A stretch of 64,000 bases of DNA, taken from assembly GCA_946902875.1 (NCBI GenBank), contig OX336349.1, positions 7,525,891 to 7,589,890 of the forward strand, read 5' to 3'. The notes beneath the pieces are model-generated. The model did not search any database, was not told where the DNA came from, and worked only from the letters and a program-made list of their open reading frames with translations. This DNA is from Nematopogon swammerdamellus (lineage: Eukaryota; Arthropoda; Insecta; Lepidoptera; Adelidae). A program made the position numbers and the translations under genes. Below, piece by piece: positions 9,291 through 19,520 of the stretch (position 1 is its first letter; each line of letters starts with the position of its first letter).

Positions 9291-9960
9291 GGAACCTTCG
9301 AAAATGTTAAGTAGACATCATATTTAAACTAAATCGCCCACCGGCGAAAGCCTTTAGATCTAAACTAAGAATAATGCCCCCAAATTGCCGTTGACTTTTA
9401 AAATGACGACCAATTCCTTCACGATTCCTTTTTTGTGCGATTTCACAATAATTTGTACCACAAGTGATCACGATCGGCTCAACTTATTGTACTACTGTGC
9501 GGGCTTTTAACTCGAAAGTCACGAAATTCGAAATTGGATCAAATTGATCGTTCAAGCGGTTTTGTATCGTAACTAAATGGTTATAAGAGTGATAATGGGG
9601 TGGGAGAGTTGTGTAAAAAGTGGATTAAGATTCGTCTTCGATGCATTGTGATAGAATGTCCGAAGAATAGTTGGGGTCTGGAAGCAGAACGTGAGTGGTT
9701 TCATCTTCTGAGTAAAATGAAACGGTAGAACGTGTAAGGCCGCCACTGGTCAGTAGAAGTTGGTAGAGAAAGCCTCTCACTTTGACTTTACACCAATACC
9801 TGTATTGTGAAGAAGAGAAGATGGAATGAGATGAAGTACGCTTGAACTTACACCAAGACCAAGGTATTTTTAGCTGATACTAAAAAAGAACAGTGCTATA
9901 AGCATTTAGATTTTTTTCTGGAGATATCGATAGAAGTGGTGTCGTTGAATAATACATGCA
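9291..9960. other. no recognisable feature
   Basis: Unique-looking sequence, slightly less AT-rich than its surroundings, with no significant open frame, repeat partner or motif that I can see. Confidence 0.6.
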
Positions 9961-9964
9961 AATT

Positions 9965-10085
9965 TACAACACGTGTGGAGTGGAAGACAGTGGCAGAGGT
10001 GTGTCAGGATCGCGGCACGTGGAGATCCGTTGTCTCTGCCTACCCCACTGGTAAACAAGCATGACGCTATGTATGGTATGTATGT
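9965..10085 (+). mobile_element. LINE-M C-terminal and 3' end fragment
   Basis: In the frame starting at 9979 the translation is VEWKTVAEVCQDRGTWRSVV followed by SAYPTGKQA and a stop at about 10063. The DR-x-x-W-R block close to the stop is typical of the C-terminal end of RTE-like LINE ORFs. The sequence ends in a TATG-rich tail. A longer open frame (9973-10167) in another phase is not the coding one. The rest of the element is missing (5' truncated). Confidence 0.7.
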
Positions 10086-10790
10086 AAATTACAACAACAA
10101 AATATTTGAGGGTGCTCTCCGAATACAAGAACTAAAATCCCGATCTATCTTTATGACAATATATTAAGATCACGGTCTTTAATTAATATATAACAGCGTC
10201 ATAGGTTTAAAAGATTAAATACAAAATATATGAAAGGATCACTACCGATCAAGGCGCTCATACATTGCTCAAATACCCAGTCATTTATTTACCAACTCAT
10301 TCCATCCGTTCAATGTCAAAGACTGCAGATTATCAGGAATACTCAATCACAATGAACCAACCACCAAAGCTCTCGCACATAGCTCGAATACCCAATCATT
10401 CACCGATTCGCAGCAACTTTCAGCCACATTCCGCCGCCGCTACTGGAACGCCTATTTAAGTAACAGAGCCATCTCAAATGACCACCTTAAGGCGCCGCGG
10501 GCGCAGCAACCGTGCACTAATGCCCTACCGTAATGAAGTACACTGCGGCCACCGTTGGCCGATATCTAACCTTTAATTTGAACCGTTAATAACGGACTCG
10601 GCGCGGTTCTGCGGCAATCTCCAGCGCCGCACCATCCGTCTAACTAATTGGTGATCCCAAGCTCTCAGAGGGACTTGATCATTTCGAATCGGTTCCCTTA
10701 ACCTGTTTTATAGGTACTACCGTGGCCGATGCTCTGATTAATTGGCTTCCCTCATCTCTCCTTCCCTATCCGTCACGGCCATCCCCGCCG
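10086..10790. other. no recognisable gene; unique-looking DNA
   Basis: 10230-10720 is richer in GC and lacks partners elsewhere in the window. Open frames are short (about 64 codons) and without motifs. It could be unique intergenic or intronic sequence. Confidence 0.55.
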
Positions 10791-10799
10791 GACTCGCTC

Positions 10800-10985
10800 G
10801 GACAAAGAACATAATGGCTTTTCGAAATCGTTCCTATGTCGTGCGGCGAAAATATGTCTTCAAAAGGCGTGTCAATAAATTAGATGATGATCTTTTTCAC
10901 CGCCTTATAGCTGGCATGACGCCTCTCCAGGCGTGATTTCGCGAGGAGTGGTGTTATTGGGTGTGTCTGATGTTCCGTTGAAATT
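10800..10985 (+). mobile_element. LINE-K C-terminal fragment
   Basis: The frame ending near 10936 reads FKRRVNKLDDDLFHRLIAGM, aligning with FKRRINGLDSLATVRKSAGM encoded on the minus strand at 61396-61620. The DNA after the stop (TGATTTCGCGAGGAG) also matches the LINE-K 3' UTR in reverse at 61380. It is a 5'-truncated non-LTR retrotransposon remnant. Confidence 0.7.
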
Positions 10986-11020
10986 TTGGGCACAGAGACC
11001 CGAGCCGGCTGTCTATAAAA

Positions 11021-11075
11021 AAAATCTAAGATTTTAAAAGTGTCGTGTCGTGACACTTTTAAAATCTTAGATTTT
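11021..11075. other. perfect 24-bp stem hairpin
   Basis: The arms 11021-11044 (AAAATCTAAGATTTTAAAAG plus TGTC) and 11052-11075 are perfect reverse complements around the 7-base loop GTGTCGT. A transcript would fold into a miRNA-precursor-sized stem, but there are no mismatches or bulges, so a palindromic transposon remnant is equally likely. Confidence 0.85.
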
Positions 11076-11429
11076 GAGAGTGACAAGATGTCATCCTCAT
11101 ACTTTGGATAGTATTTGTTTCGTAATCCACAATAATTTATTTCGTGCAAAAATTACGTGAGACTGTTGATAAAGATTACGAGAGTCGAAAAATATATGTA
11201 ATTTAGTTTTTGTTTAAAATTATTTCTTTGCATGCTGAGTTGATGACTCTTCTGTCATTTTGAATTGTTTTAATAAAAGTGAGCTAACTCTGACCAGCAG
11301 ACGCCCGCGACACAATGTGGCATCCGCGAGCGCATAGGGATGTACCGCAGCTCTTGTCTCCACTATCGATACTTACATATGGATTTGGATGTGGAGATAT
11401 TCATGAAAGTGAGGGTACTCAGAGAGTTG
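11076..11429. other. no recognisable feature
   Basis: AT-rich sequence between a hairpin and a tandem duplication. No open frame or repeat partner is seen. Confidence 0.6.
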
Positions 11430-11649
11430 TTAAATTTCATGTATAAATGACGGTTTAGTGTTGTGTTTATTGATGTGCATAGACGACTTTTTGTGCTAGT
11501 AGATAGACTAGCAAACATACATTGTAGTAAATATTTAGGTTAAATTTCATGTATCAATGACGGTTTAGTGTTGGGTTTATTAATGTTGCATAGACGACTT
11601 TTTGTGCTTGTAGATAGTTTAACAAACATTCATTGTAGTAATATATAAA
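11430..11649. repeat. 110-bp tandem duplication upstream of LINE
   Basis: TTAAATTTCATGTATAAATG at 11430 recurs at 11540 (one base changed), and homology continues for the full 110-bp period with about 10 differences (GACGGTTTAGTGTTG, GCATAGACGACTTTTTGTGC shared). It sits directly before the truncated LINE and could be its 5' or internal tandem, or flanking DNA. Confidence 0.85.
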
Positions 11650-11652
11650 TCT

Positions 11653-13549
11653 TTGTATAAACAATGTAACTATATAGGAATAAATCAGTACTTAACTCTC
11701 ACCTTGTTAAATATGACGGAAAAAGAACTAACGGAAATACAAGCAGGCGAAAATAATGGCTTTACTCCCCTTCTGTTCATGTGCCCTGCTGAGGAAATAG
11801 AAATCTACAAAATAATCACACAACTAAAATCTGATAGTTCACCTGGGTGGGAAGGCATAACAAATACATTTGTGAAGAACACCATAGCGTTTCTTATAGA
11901 ACCAATAACTTATTTATGTAATTTGAGCTTAGGCACAGTGTATTCCCAAATGCCTTGAAAAAATCATTAATCTGCCCAATACATAAGCAAGGAGACACAA
12001 AGGAACCAGGGAATTACAGACCTATATCTCTGTTGCCGATCTTCTCTAAAATCATCGAAAAAATTGTAAAAACACGTTTAACGACTTATTTGGAAAAGAA
12101 CAATCTAATTTCATCCAACCAATATGGTTTTAGAGAGGGCCGGTCTACTGAAGATGCAGTGCTGAAACTAGTAAACAATATAGCTGACGACCTTGATAAC
12201 GGTAGAAAAGCTATGTCAGTGTTTATTGACCTAGCCAAAGCATTTGACACTGTTTCACATCCATTACTACTTAAAAAGCTAGAAAAATTAGGGGTAAAAG
12301 GAATAAACTTAGAGTGGTTTCGTAGTTACCTAACGGGCAGATCACAGCGTGTCAGGATAGGTGAAATGTTAAGTGATTCGAGTGATATCAAATATGGTGT
12401 CCCACAAGGCAGTGTTTTGGGACCTGTCTTGTTTCTAATTTATATAAACGAATTATGTGACATGAATATTGCTGGAGGAAAAATAACAACTTTCGCGGAT
12501 GACACTGTATTAAATTTTGTTGCAAAAGACTGGGAGGAAGTTTTTATATTAGCTCAGAATGGGATAATGTCGGTCAAAAACTGGTTAGACAAAAATCTGC
12601 TGACAATGAATAGTGGAAAAACCAAATATATATGTTTTAATATGACAAAAGCATCACTTGCACCACACACACTTAAACTGCAGATTCAGTCTCGCAAATA
12701 CACAAACACTACATCCGTTACTGAATCTTCAGAGCACTCATCAGACATAACGCTGGAAAGAGTGGAGCATGTAAAATATCTAGGCGTCCTTATTGATAAC
12801 AGATTATGTTGGAAACAACACATCGCTCAGTTGTCTGGGATAAGGAGGTTAATATATTTTTTCAAGTGTATAAGAAATATAGTGAACCAAGCTACTCTGC
12901 GCATTGTCTACGTCGCACTATGTCAGTCTCTTTTAACATATTGCAATAAGGCCTGGGGAGGTGCGGCTAAGACTGAACTACTGGAATTAGAAAGAGCTGA
13001 ACGAGCGGTATTGAAAGTTCTATTCCGTAAACCTTTTCGGTCTGATACGTTTGAGTTGCATCTCGAAACTAACACTCTAACAGTAAGACAAATGTTTATT
13101 AGTAGAGTTGTGGCTGCTTTCGTCCCAAACCTCGAAAAAGAAGCAAAGAAAGAAAAACATGGGATAAGGGGTCGAGCCACTAGGTATGGAAACAATGCCA
13201 TGGTCCCTAAAGTTAAAACCAAATTTGGGCAAAGATTTTTACCTTTTTTGGCACCTTATCTCTGTAACAAAATTAACACTGTATGCCAGTTACGAGAGTT
13301 GCAAGGAAAGACCCTTAAGAAACAGCTACATAATTACTTAATAAACCTTAACTATGCAGAGACTGGTAACAGGTGGGACGACGACATCAAGTACGCCGGC
13401 GGAAATCAGTGGTTCCGTATCGCTGAAGGCCGGGAGGACTGGAGGAAAATTGGAGAGGCGTATGTCCAGCAGTGGACGCTTACACGCTGACTGACTGACT
13501 GACTGACTGACATGCAGAGACTGAGCAGCTGTTTAATATATTGTCCTGA
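11653..13549 (+). pseudogene. non-LTR (Jockey/CR1-like) reverse transcriptase, 5'-truncated and broken
   Basis: Encodes the reverse transcriptase part of a LINE ORF2, the enzyme that copies element RNA at a nicked target. Visible blocks in order: DSSPGWEGITNTFVK before the fingers; NYRPISLLPIFSKIIEKIV; GFREGRSTEDAV; motif A FIDLAKAFDTVSH (12221-12262); GVPQGSVLGP (about 12396-12425); catalytic FADD (12492-12503); VKYLGVLIDNRL; and a thumb/C-terminal region. The N-terminal endonuclease is absent, so the copy is 5' truncated. A single-base deletion near 11943 puts GTV and FPNALKKS in different frames; the 511-codon frame opens at a TTG and is only the downstream part. At the 3' end an RTE fragment (13366-13511) interrupts the frame. 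Across the target duplication the host frame would resume and stop at 13547-13549. The clade is inferred from motif style only. Confidence 0.9.
13354..13523 (+). mobile_element. RTE LINE 3' fragment with 12-bp target duplication inside the LINE
   Basis: ATGCAGAGACTG occurs at 13354-13365 and again at 13512-13523, flanking 146 bp of foreign sequence. The insert encodes RWDDDIKYAGGNQWFRIAEG and IGEAYVQQWT, the characteristic C-terminus of RTE-type LINEs, then a stop and a tail of CTGA units instead of poly-A. The insertion is in phase, so the host LINE frame gains about 41 RTE residues and looks falsely intact. Related RTE copies lie at 22877-23105, 27937-28025, 41056-41130 and 63601-63860. Confidence 0.92.
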
Positions 13550-13995
13550 AGTAATAATTTGTCATAGTATTATATACCCCACCTTCCCCATACACATACA
13601 ATCACACGCCTTCACCTTTGCCATGCCATCACGCACACTCCTGTGCTAGAACACATTTAAAATTAGGTACACATGCACTTTAGATTAACAAAAAATTACA
13701 ATGTATAAACATTCACATTCCTTCACACACACATGCATACATCCTCACAACCTCTCACACAACCAATACACCCTCACACACACATATATATATACATACA
13801 TTCACATTACACTTTAAAATATTAAAATAAGGTAAATAATTCATTACATAGTAGATAAGTCCTCTATAAGATAAGCCGTTTAATTTACCTACTTATGTTG
13901 TGCTCTTAAAAAACAAACTATGTTTAGTTTAAGAGACAAAAACTGTTCTTATCATGTAAGATGTAATCGAAAATAAATAAATAAAATAAATAAAA
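13550..13995 (+). other. 3' UTR and tail of the Jockey/CR1-like LINE
   Basis: Non-coding AC-rich DNA (many CACAC and CATACA runs) following the LINE stop. It ends in AAATAAATAAATAAAATAAA repeats at about 13972-14000, which act as the element tail. Confidence 0.6.
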
Positions 13996-13999
13996 TAAA

Positions 14000-14110
14000 T
14001 ATATCTGTTGCTCATGAAGCAGCCGCAAGGCCAGTTTGGGCGATAGCTATTGCTTTTACATTGTAATGCAAAATATATAATAAACTTTTTGAATTTTGAA
14101 TTTTTTTGAA
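14000..14110 (+). repeat. 3' end of another LINE with TTGAA-rich tail
   Basis: GCCGCAAGGCCAGTTTGGGC leads to TTGTAATGCAAAATATATAA and a TTTTTGAATTTTGAATTT tail. Short pentameric tails are typical of some non-LTR elements. Only the last roughly 100 bases are present. Confidence 0.5.
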
Positions 14111-14845
14111 TTTAGATGCCGTAATCAATATGTATAGAATTATTTTTAAGATTACGAGTTCTTTTACGAGTTTTTTTTTTTTTTGCAAATATTGAATGAT
14201 CTTTGTTTGTCAAAGTAGATAAATATCACAGAAATTGTAATTCGCAGGCCTTATTCTTGCCTGACTTATTACAACACGATAAATTCTTTACTACATTATT
14301 TTGAGTGAGGCTTAAATTAATTATTTCTATTACAATTATATTATAATAATATATTTAGATTATTTATTAGTTTTCGCTGCAGAAACTACTTGCCCATAAA
14401 CGCAAATAATACGATCACATGCAATGACAGGCTGAAAAAGATTTTTAAGATTTTTTTTTTTTTCACTTAGTCTCATTCATGTCTATCCCAATATGTATGT
14501 GTGTATATTTTGATTCCGATTTGTGCACGTATTTTGACATAATTTTTATAATTTTGAACAGACTGCTGGTTATTAAAACATCGACTGCTCCAGTTTCACA
14601 GAACATCCCTATCGTTCGGCGCGTCGTGTTACCCTGGCTATAAGTTTTCACCGCACCGGACCGCACGCTCCTACAATTTGCACTAAGTACACATAGGAAA
14701 ATGTGTGGAGGACTGCTCTCTCCACATAACCGTCGTTGGTATTCAATTTTCACGATCTTGTTTAGTTCCAGCTGTTTTAGAAAGCTAATGTATTTGGTAG
14801 CGGTCATAAAGGGAAATAGAAAAATATTGTATGAATTGATATATA
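14111..14845. other. no recognisable feature
   Basis: Very AT-rich with poly-T runs at 14170 and 14455. Short open frames on both strands (14463-14807 minus, 14701-14907 plus) show no known domain. Confidence 0.6.
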
Positions 14846-14849
14846 CCAG

Positions 14850-15050
14850 GGATCAGTCAGGGAGAGCATTCCATAGTTTACCAGTTCCGTGGAGGAGAGA
14901 TCTCTGAACTGATTGGTACGCATCCGCGGTCCAGCGTGTAGGGATGCAATCCCTGCCCAGTGCGCGTTGTGAGGTGGAAAGGGAACGGCTGGGTCGCCCT
15001 CCAACCACTCCCCATGGAATAAGCGATAGAACACACTTAGGCACGTTTAA
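14850..15050 (-). mobile_element. LINE C-terminal fragment
   Basis: The minus-strand frame contains TGKLWNALP after a run of basic residues and a TADAYQSVQRSLLHG block. R-S-x-x-x-G-x-LWN-x-LP is the conserved C-terminal signature of Jockey/CR1/RTE-like LINE proteins. The reading frame shifts between 14853-15095 and 14804-15034, so it is a decayed fragment. Confidence 0.65.
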
Positions 15051-15055
15051 TATTG

Positions 15056-15454
15056 AATATGTCAGCCTCGATAGCTCAGTGGTGCAGACAGTCAACTGTC
15101 GCTATTGAATGTTAAGCAACGCTGGGTGCGGTCAGTACTTGGATGGGTGACCGCTGACCGTTGTTGGAGGCTGACCGAGGTTCGGATTCCTCGTAAAACT
15201 GTAGGTCCCTTCCCTCCTAATCTTACTTGGTGGTAGGGTTTAACCCGCCCGGGTTGGTACCACCGCACTGAATGAAACGTCGGTCTAAACGGCTATGTAA
15301 ATATGTTTGTGTTTTCCGACCAGTTCAGTGTAGCCGGCACGATCAAAGGGGGAAGCACTGACATGGCACCTAGTTCACCCGGTGTTATGGGCTGACATCA
15401 CGGACGTTGTAGGTGATGTAGCCAACCGGTCAGTTTCCATAAAAAAAAATATGT
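15056..15454 (+). repeat. SINE-A, full length, with target duplication
   Basis: Best copy of the family. The head has a tRNA-type A box TAGCTCAGTGG (15072-15082), then a 5S-rRNA-like block GTTAAGCAACGCTGGG and GTCAGTACTTGGATGGGTGA (15111-15152), then a B box GGTTCGGATTCC (15179-15190). The body carries GTAAAACTGTAGGTCCC and CCCGGTGTTATGGGCTGACA, and it ends CCATAAAAAAAA. AATATGT at 15056-15062 and 15448-15454 is the likely target duplication. The element is transcribed by Pol III if active and relies on a LINE for movement. Confidence 0.88.
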
Positions 15455-16430
15455 AAACTTTTTTATAATATCTTTCCACAGTTATGAAATGTAATTTTTT
15501 TGCTTATGAACTTACAATACCTTCTAGATCTCCAGATAATATTTTCTTAGTTAAAAAGATATCTAAATTAAACTACCTAACTTGAAATAATTTTTAGAAA
15601 GTGCTTTCAAAACTGTGTAATCGTGAATTTTGAATAACTATGTTATTACTTTCTATCATTATTTTTCATAAAGAACGTAATATATCTAAGTATTGCCTGC
15701 ATTGCTTGTGACAGGAACTTCTGAATGCACATATTAGCAAAAGTTCACCGGGTGATGGCTCCATTCCGCCACAATCATCTCTAAGTGTAACTAAATAAGC
15801 GGGCGGAGTGTGGGCGCGTGCCGCGAGAAGGGGCGCACTCGCGTCACGATCAGTCGTATAGTATGTATTTCTCGTAGTATATCGTTGGTATACAAAGAGC
15901 AGAGAGGTTAGTCACGTGATAACGTATTAGGTATTTGAACGAAATCCCACCAACGCAAGAGGGACAGCGGCACCATCTCTGCTAATATACCTACAAATTA
16001 CGTCAAAATTTGTCTTTCGGGGGTTTGTATTTCCCGACCCCTAAACCATATCCGATTTTTACAATTCTTCTTTTTTTTGTAATAATGACAGTTCAATCTA
16101 CTTCGATACCCAAAGTAATGAATGATTCAATAGAGCTTAAAAAACATAAAAAGTTTAAAATTAAAATTGTTTCTTTCAAAAAAAAAACATTATTAGCTCG
16201 CCCCTCATATGTTTAATCTAAAAAAAAAAATACAGGTGAGACTGATCCTAGATGAGACTGTCCCTATTCTATCCCTAGTCTATTAAAGTAGTGTACAAAG
16301 TTGTCCTTCACTTAAGTGAAATATGAGTGTTTGAAAGCAATCGTAAAGGAACAGCATAATAAAGGAATAAGCACACGAGTAGGTAGTGCAAGGGATGAAG
16401 AAGAAATCGACAAAGTAAAGGAGTGCATGT
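15455..16430. other. no recognisable feature
   Basis: AT-rich, with a GC-rich interval at 15795-15860. No internal repeat partner or protein motif. The 68-codon frame 16010-16216 is low-complexity Lys/Ile-rich. Confidence 0.6.
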
Positions 16431-16435
16431 TGCAG

Positions 16436-16640
16436 AACTGTTGGTCCCTACCCTTCTTATCTTACCACGAGTGGACAAGCACAGCGCTGAATGAAAGGTT
16501 AGTAAGCGGCTATATAAATAATTTCCGTTTTCCCAGTTCCCGTACGACCAAAGGAAAGCCTAGACCACAAAGGTGTTATGGGCTGGCGTCACGGATGCAC
16601 TGCGGTGATGCCAAAGAAACATGTCAGGTTCCATAAAAAA
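16436..16640 (+). repeat. SINE-A, old degenerate copy
   Basis: GGTCCCTACCCTTCTTATCT, GCGCTGAATGAAAGG, GGTGTTATGGGCTGGCGTCA and TGTCAGGTTCCATAAAAAAA follow the SINE-A body order. The head is missing (5' truncated). Divergence is high. Confidence 0.7.
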
Positions 16641-17460
16641 ATTATGAGAAACTAGGCAAAATCGACAGTCTATCACGGGATTCTCGAAAATTTACATAAT
16701 TTATAGTTGACTACATTGAACAAAGACACAGTTAGGAAACCTGTAAGTTCACTGTGCAACGTTGTTATGTATAAAGATCACTGAAATAAATTAAATTATG
16801 CAATACATTCGCCTTTTGCATCGCAGAATAGTATTATACATACATATGTATCATATCATGCATCAGTCTAAAGCCATGCATTGTCCGCGTTCTGACTGCA
16901 GAGTCCCTAATGAGGCGACCTCTGGCCACTATTACACAGAGCCGCAGCTACAAGGCCCGATCTCTCGCCACAGTTTGTCTTCGTTCACAGAACCCATTTG
17001 CCGGCAGTTAACGTGTGTGTTTGTTGTGCCTAACTATCACCTTCGTTTGGAGAGAGCTCTATAATGCTGCGCTGTGGAATTGGAACGAATTTGCTGCATA
17101 TCCTATGTGGTTAGGGCATTGCCTTCGCTCTGAAAGTGGGCGAATTTGTTTTTCTTTAAGAAGGAAAGATGTTCGTTGGATTGTGAATGTAAACTTTTTG
17201 GCATGGTGTCTTTTCATTTTTTTTTCTTCTATATTTAATATTAAAATTTAATTTAATTCTCCAGTGCGTCAGCGTTCAATATTTCCTTGGCAATATTCAA
17301 AATCAGGTCTATTTAATTCTGCCAAACATAAAATACTTCATTAAATTGATCATATGTTTCGTTTCTTCTTAGTCTTGAATTTTGTTCCTGTTATATCTGT
17401 CGTTAGATTAAAATAATCTGTTAAAACTTTTTCATAATCAATTAATATTTTTTTTATAGA
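16641..17460. other. no recognisable feature
   Basis: No repeat partner. Two overlapping short open frames (16798-17064, 17015-17251) have no recognisable motif; the second ends in a hydrophobic Phe-rich stretch from poly-T coding. Confidence 0.55.
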
Positions 17461-17461
17461 A

Positions 17462-17590
17462 AGAGCAACATGTGGCTCTGAGTCACCCACAAAGTGTCTA
17501 ATGGCACCCATGGACATTCGGTCGCATGTGGTGGTTGCGAATGCCGGCCGTTCACGTCGCTGTTGAAGGACCCAAGACTGTTATCTGTTG
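17462..17590 (+). repeat. Rep-G copy
   Basis: Shares ACATGTGGC, GAGTCACCCA, GTGTCTAATGGCACCCATGG and ACATTCGGTCGCATG with 21316-21452, 34185-34245 and 52203-52275, all on the same strand. The family is non-coding and its ends are undefined. Confidence 0.65.
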
Positions 17591-18425
17591 ATTCTGTTTT
17601 ATCTAAGTGTTGTAGGTATGTAGTTTATTTTACTACCATTTTCTTCTTCTCTATGTTGAAAACTTCTGAAATATTCTAAAACATTTCAACTTATTCTTTC
17701 GTACTATAGGTTGTTTTGCATATACATACGAGTACTTACTTACATCATGATAATGTGCTAGACATTCTTTATTGCTCCACAAAATTTCACAACACATCAT
17801 CAAAACTACGTACAATCCTTTAAATATAATTACATACTGTGTAATGGCGGGCATATTACTTAAATATATTTCTTCTAGTCAATATTGTATCATTAGTCCC
17901 TTCTGCTAAAAAGTTCAAGTATCAGATCATCTCAGTTCTGTCAATACAGCGAGAAGCACTTTGAGCAGGTAAGACCTACAGCCGAGCAGCGTGCCCATAA
18001 TATCAACGAGTGTATTTCCTCTTGCATTTGTATGATATTGCGATTTGTATTAATGATATGCGCGACTGTATATACATATCCTTGTATACCATTCGGAATT
18101 ATTGTAAAGCTTTTTTTAGAGCTCAACTTTATCTTGTTATTTCTGATCATGGGACGATATTAAATAGAAAAATACATTCGGGGCGAAATATGAACCTCCT
18201 ATCTTCCTCTCTATGTTCGTAAAGACTGTCTAAGTTGGTAATCTGAAGAATATCGTTGAAAATTTTAAGTTATCAAAATTCAAACCATATGAGTCCCGCC
18301 ATTCACACACACAGGAAAGTGGCAGAATGATGTCGTTATCGGCAAGGAAATAAATAAGTGCATGTTATTAGCAAAATAATTTTAATTTACCGATTTAGGG
18401 TCGATTAAACCACATCTGGTAAGTC
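17591..18425. other. no recognisable feature
   Basis: AT-rich unique-looking sequence with only short open frames and no motif. Confidence 0.6.
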
Positions 18426-18429
18426 TCAA

Positions 18430-18860
18430 TTAACATTTAACTGCCCCTTAAAGTTACATTTCTCATGACGGTTAAGCAACGCTGGGCCGGCCAGTATTTA
18501 GATGGGTGACCGCTCGACCGTTGGAGGCTGACCGTGGTTCGGATTCTACGTAAAACTGTAGGTCCCTTTCCCTTCTTACCTTACTAGGTGGTAGGGTTCA
18601 ACCCGCCCGGGTTAGTACCACCGCACTTAATGAAACGTCGGTCGAAACGGTTAAGTAAATAGTTTGTGTTTTCCATCCAGTTCAGTGTAGCCGGCACGAC
18701 CGAAGGGAAACACTGACATGGCACCCAGTTCACTCGGTGTTATGGGCTTACATCACAGATGTTGTTGGTGATGTTGCCAACCGTGTCAGTTTCCATAAAA
18801 CTTTAACTGGCCTTTACATTTTAACCGAAGTTTATAAAATCTGCCCTTAACTGTTGGGCT
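18430..18860 (+). repeat. Rep-J split by a 5'-truncated SINE-A
   Basis: SINE-A occupies 18470-18800, beginning abruptly at the 5S-like block GTTAAGCAACGCTGGGCC, with the body GTAAAACTGTAGGTCCCTTT and the end TTTCCATAAAAC. Flanks GTTACATTTCTCATGAC (left) and TTACATTTTAACCGAAG (right) are consecutive pieces of Rep-J. The B box GGTTCGGATTC is kept, but the tRNA-type A box is absent. Confidence 0.72.
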
Positions 18861-19365
18861 TTATTCTATAAACAGAGATCCCTATTGGTACATACATCTA
18901 TCCAAACAAACAGACGGTAAGCCAATAATGGAAAAACATTAAATTTCGCTCAAAACCGCCAATCGTAACTGAGTCATCCGGTATATTGTCGTTTAGTTTA
19001 TAAGCTGTTAGTGTAACACGCTAATGCACGCGTCTCCATAAAAGTATTGAATATTATAAACTTGTTTAATAACATAAATGCTGGTGTTATCTTCATTATA
19101 CGACGGATAATGACCATTTTGGTATGCATACCGGCGCATAACCATCTATTCGCTATGCTGATTCCAGCGAGGTCGCCTTCAATATAGCCAATGTGAAACT
19201 GAGATCTCCAGTAGGTAGTGAAAGTGGACTGCTAGGCTACATTTTAATGTAAGGGGAGACCATGGGTGCGAATAAAGTAGTGCGAGTCTGATGTTATAGG
19301 GACAGGTTTTAAATATATAGTTTTTGAGTTATAAACAATGTATAATCTGCCTAAGACCTCGTATT
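18861..19365. other. no recognisable feature
   Basis: Unique-looking sequence without open frames above 60 codons or repeat partners in the window. Confidence 0.6.
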
Positions 19366-19373
19366 ATGATTCA

Positions 19374-19520
19374 GTACCTGGACGACCGAGCTTCGCTCGG
19401 CGTTTACACCTACCTAGATAAAGTTGAAAAAAAAAATATCTAAATAAAAAATCTCATCCAAATCGTTAGAGAAGGTTCCGAGAAACCATATGAACATTAC
19501 TGCAAAATTGTCACCAACAC
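19374..19520 (+). repeat. repeat start GACGACCGAGCTTCGCTCGG
   Basis: The CCTGGACGACCGAGCTTCGC opening includes the small palindrome CCGAGCTTCGCTCGG and is followed by CTCATCCAAATCGTTAGAGA, the style of non-autonomous lepidopteran repeats. There is only one copy here, so the call is tentative. Confidence 0.4.

Noticed and set aside
12923..13222. 99-codon minus-strand frame
   Set aside because: Lies opposite the LINE reverse transcriptase and has no motif; a shadow.
11955..13490. Intact 511-residue LINE protein
   Set aside because: The frame opens at TTG only because of a deletion upstream, lacks the endonuclease, and its last 41 residues come from an RTE insertion.
15111..15152. True 5S rRNA gene
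   Set aside because: Only the 3' half-like block of about 42 bases is present, between tRNA-like boxes and within a multicopy SINE.
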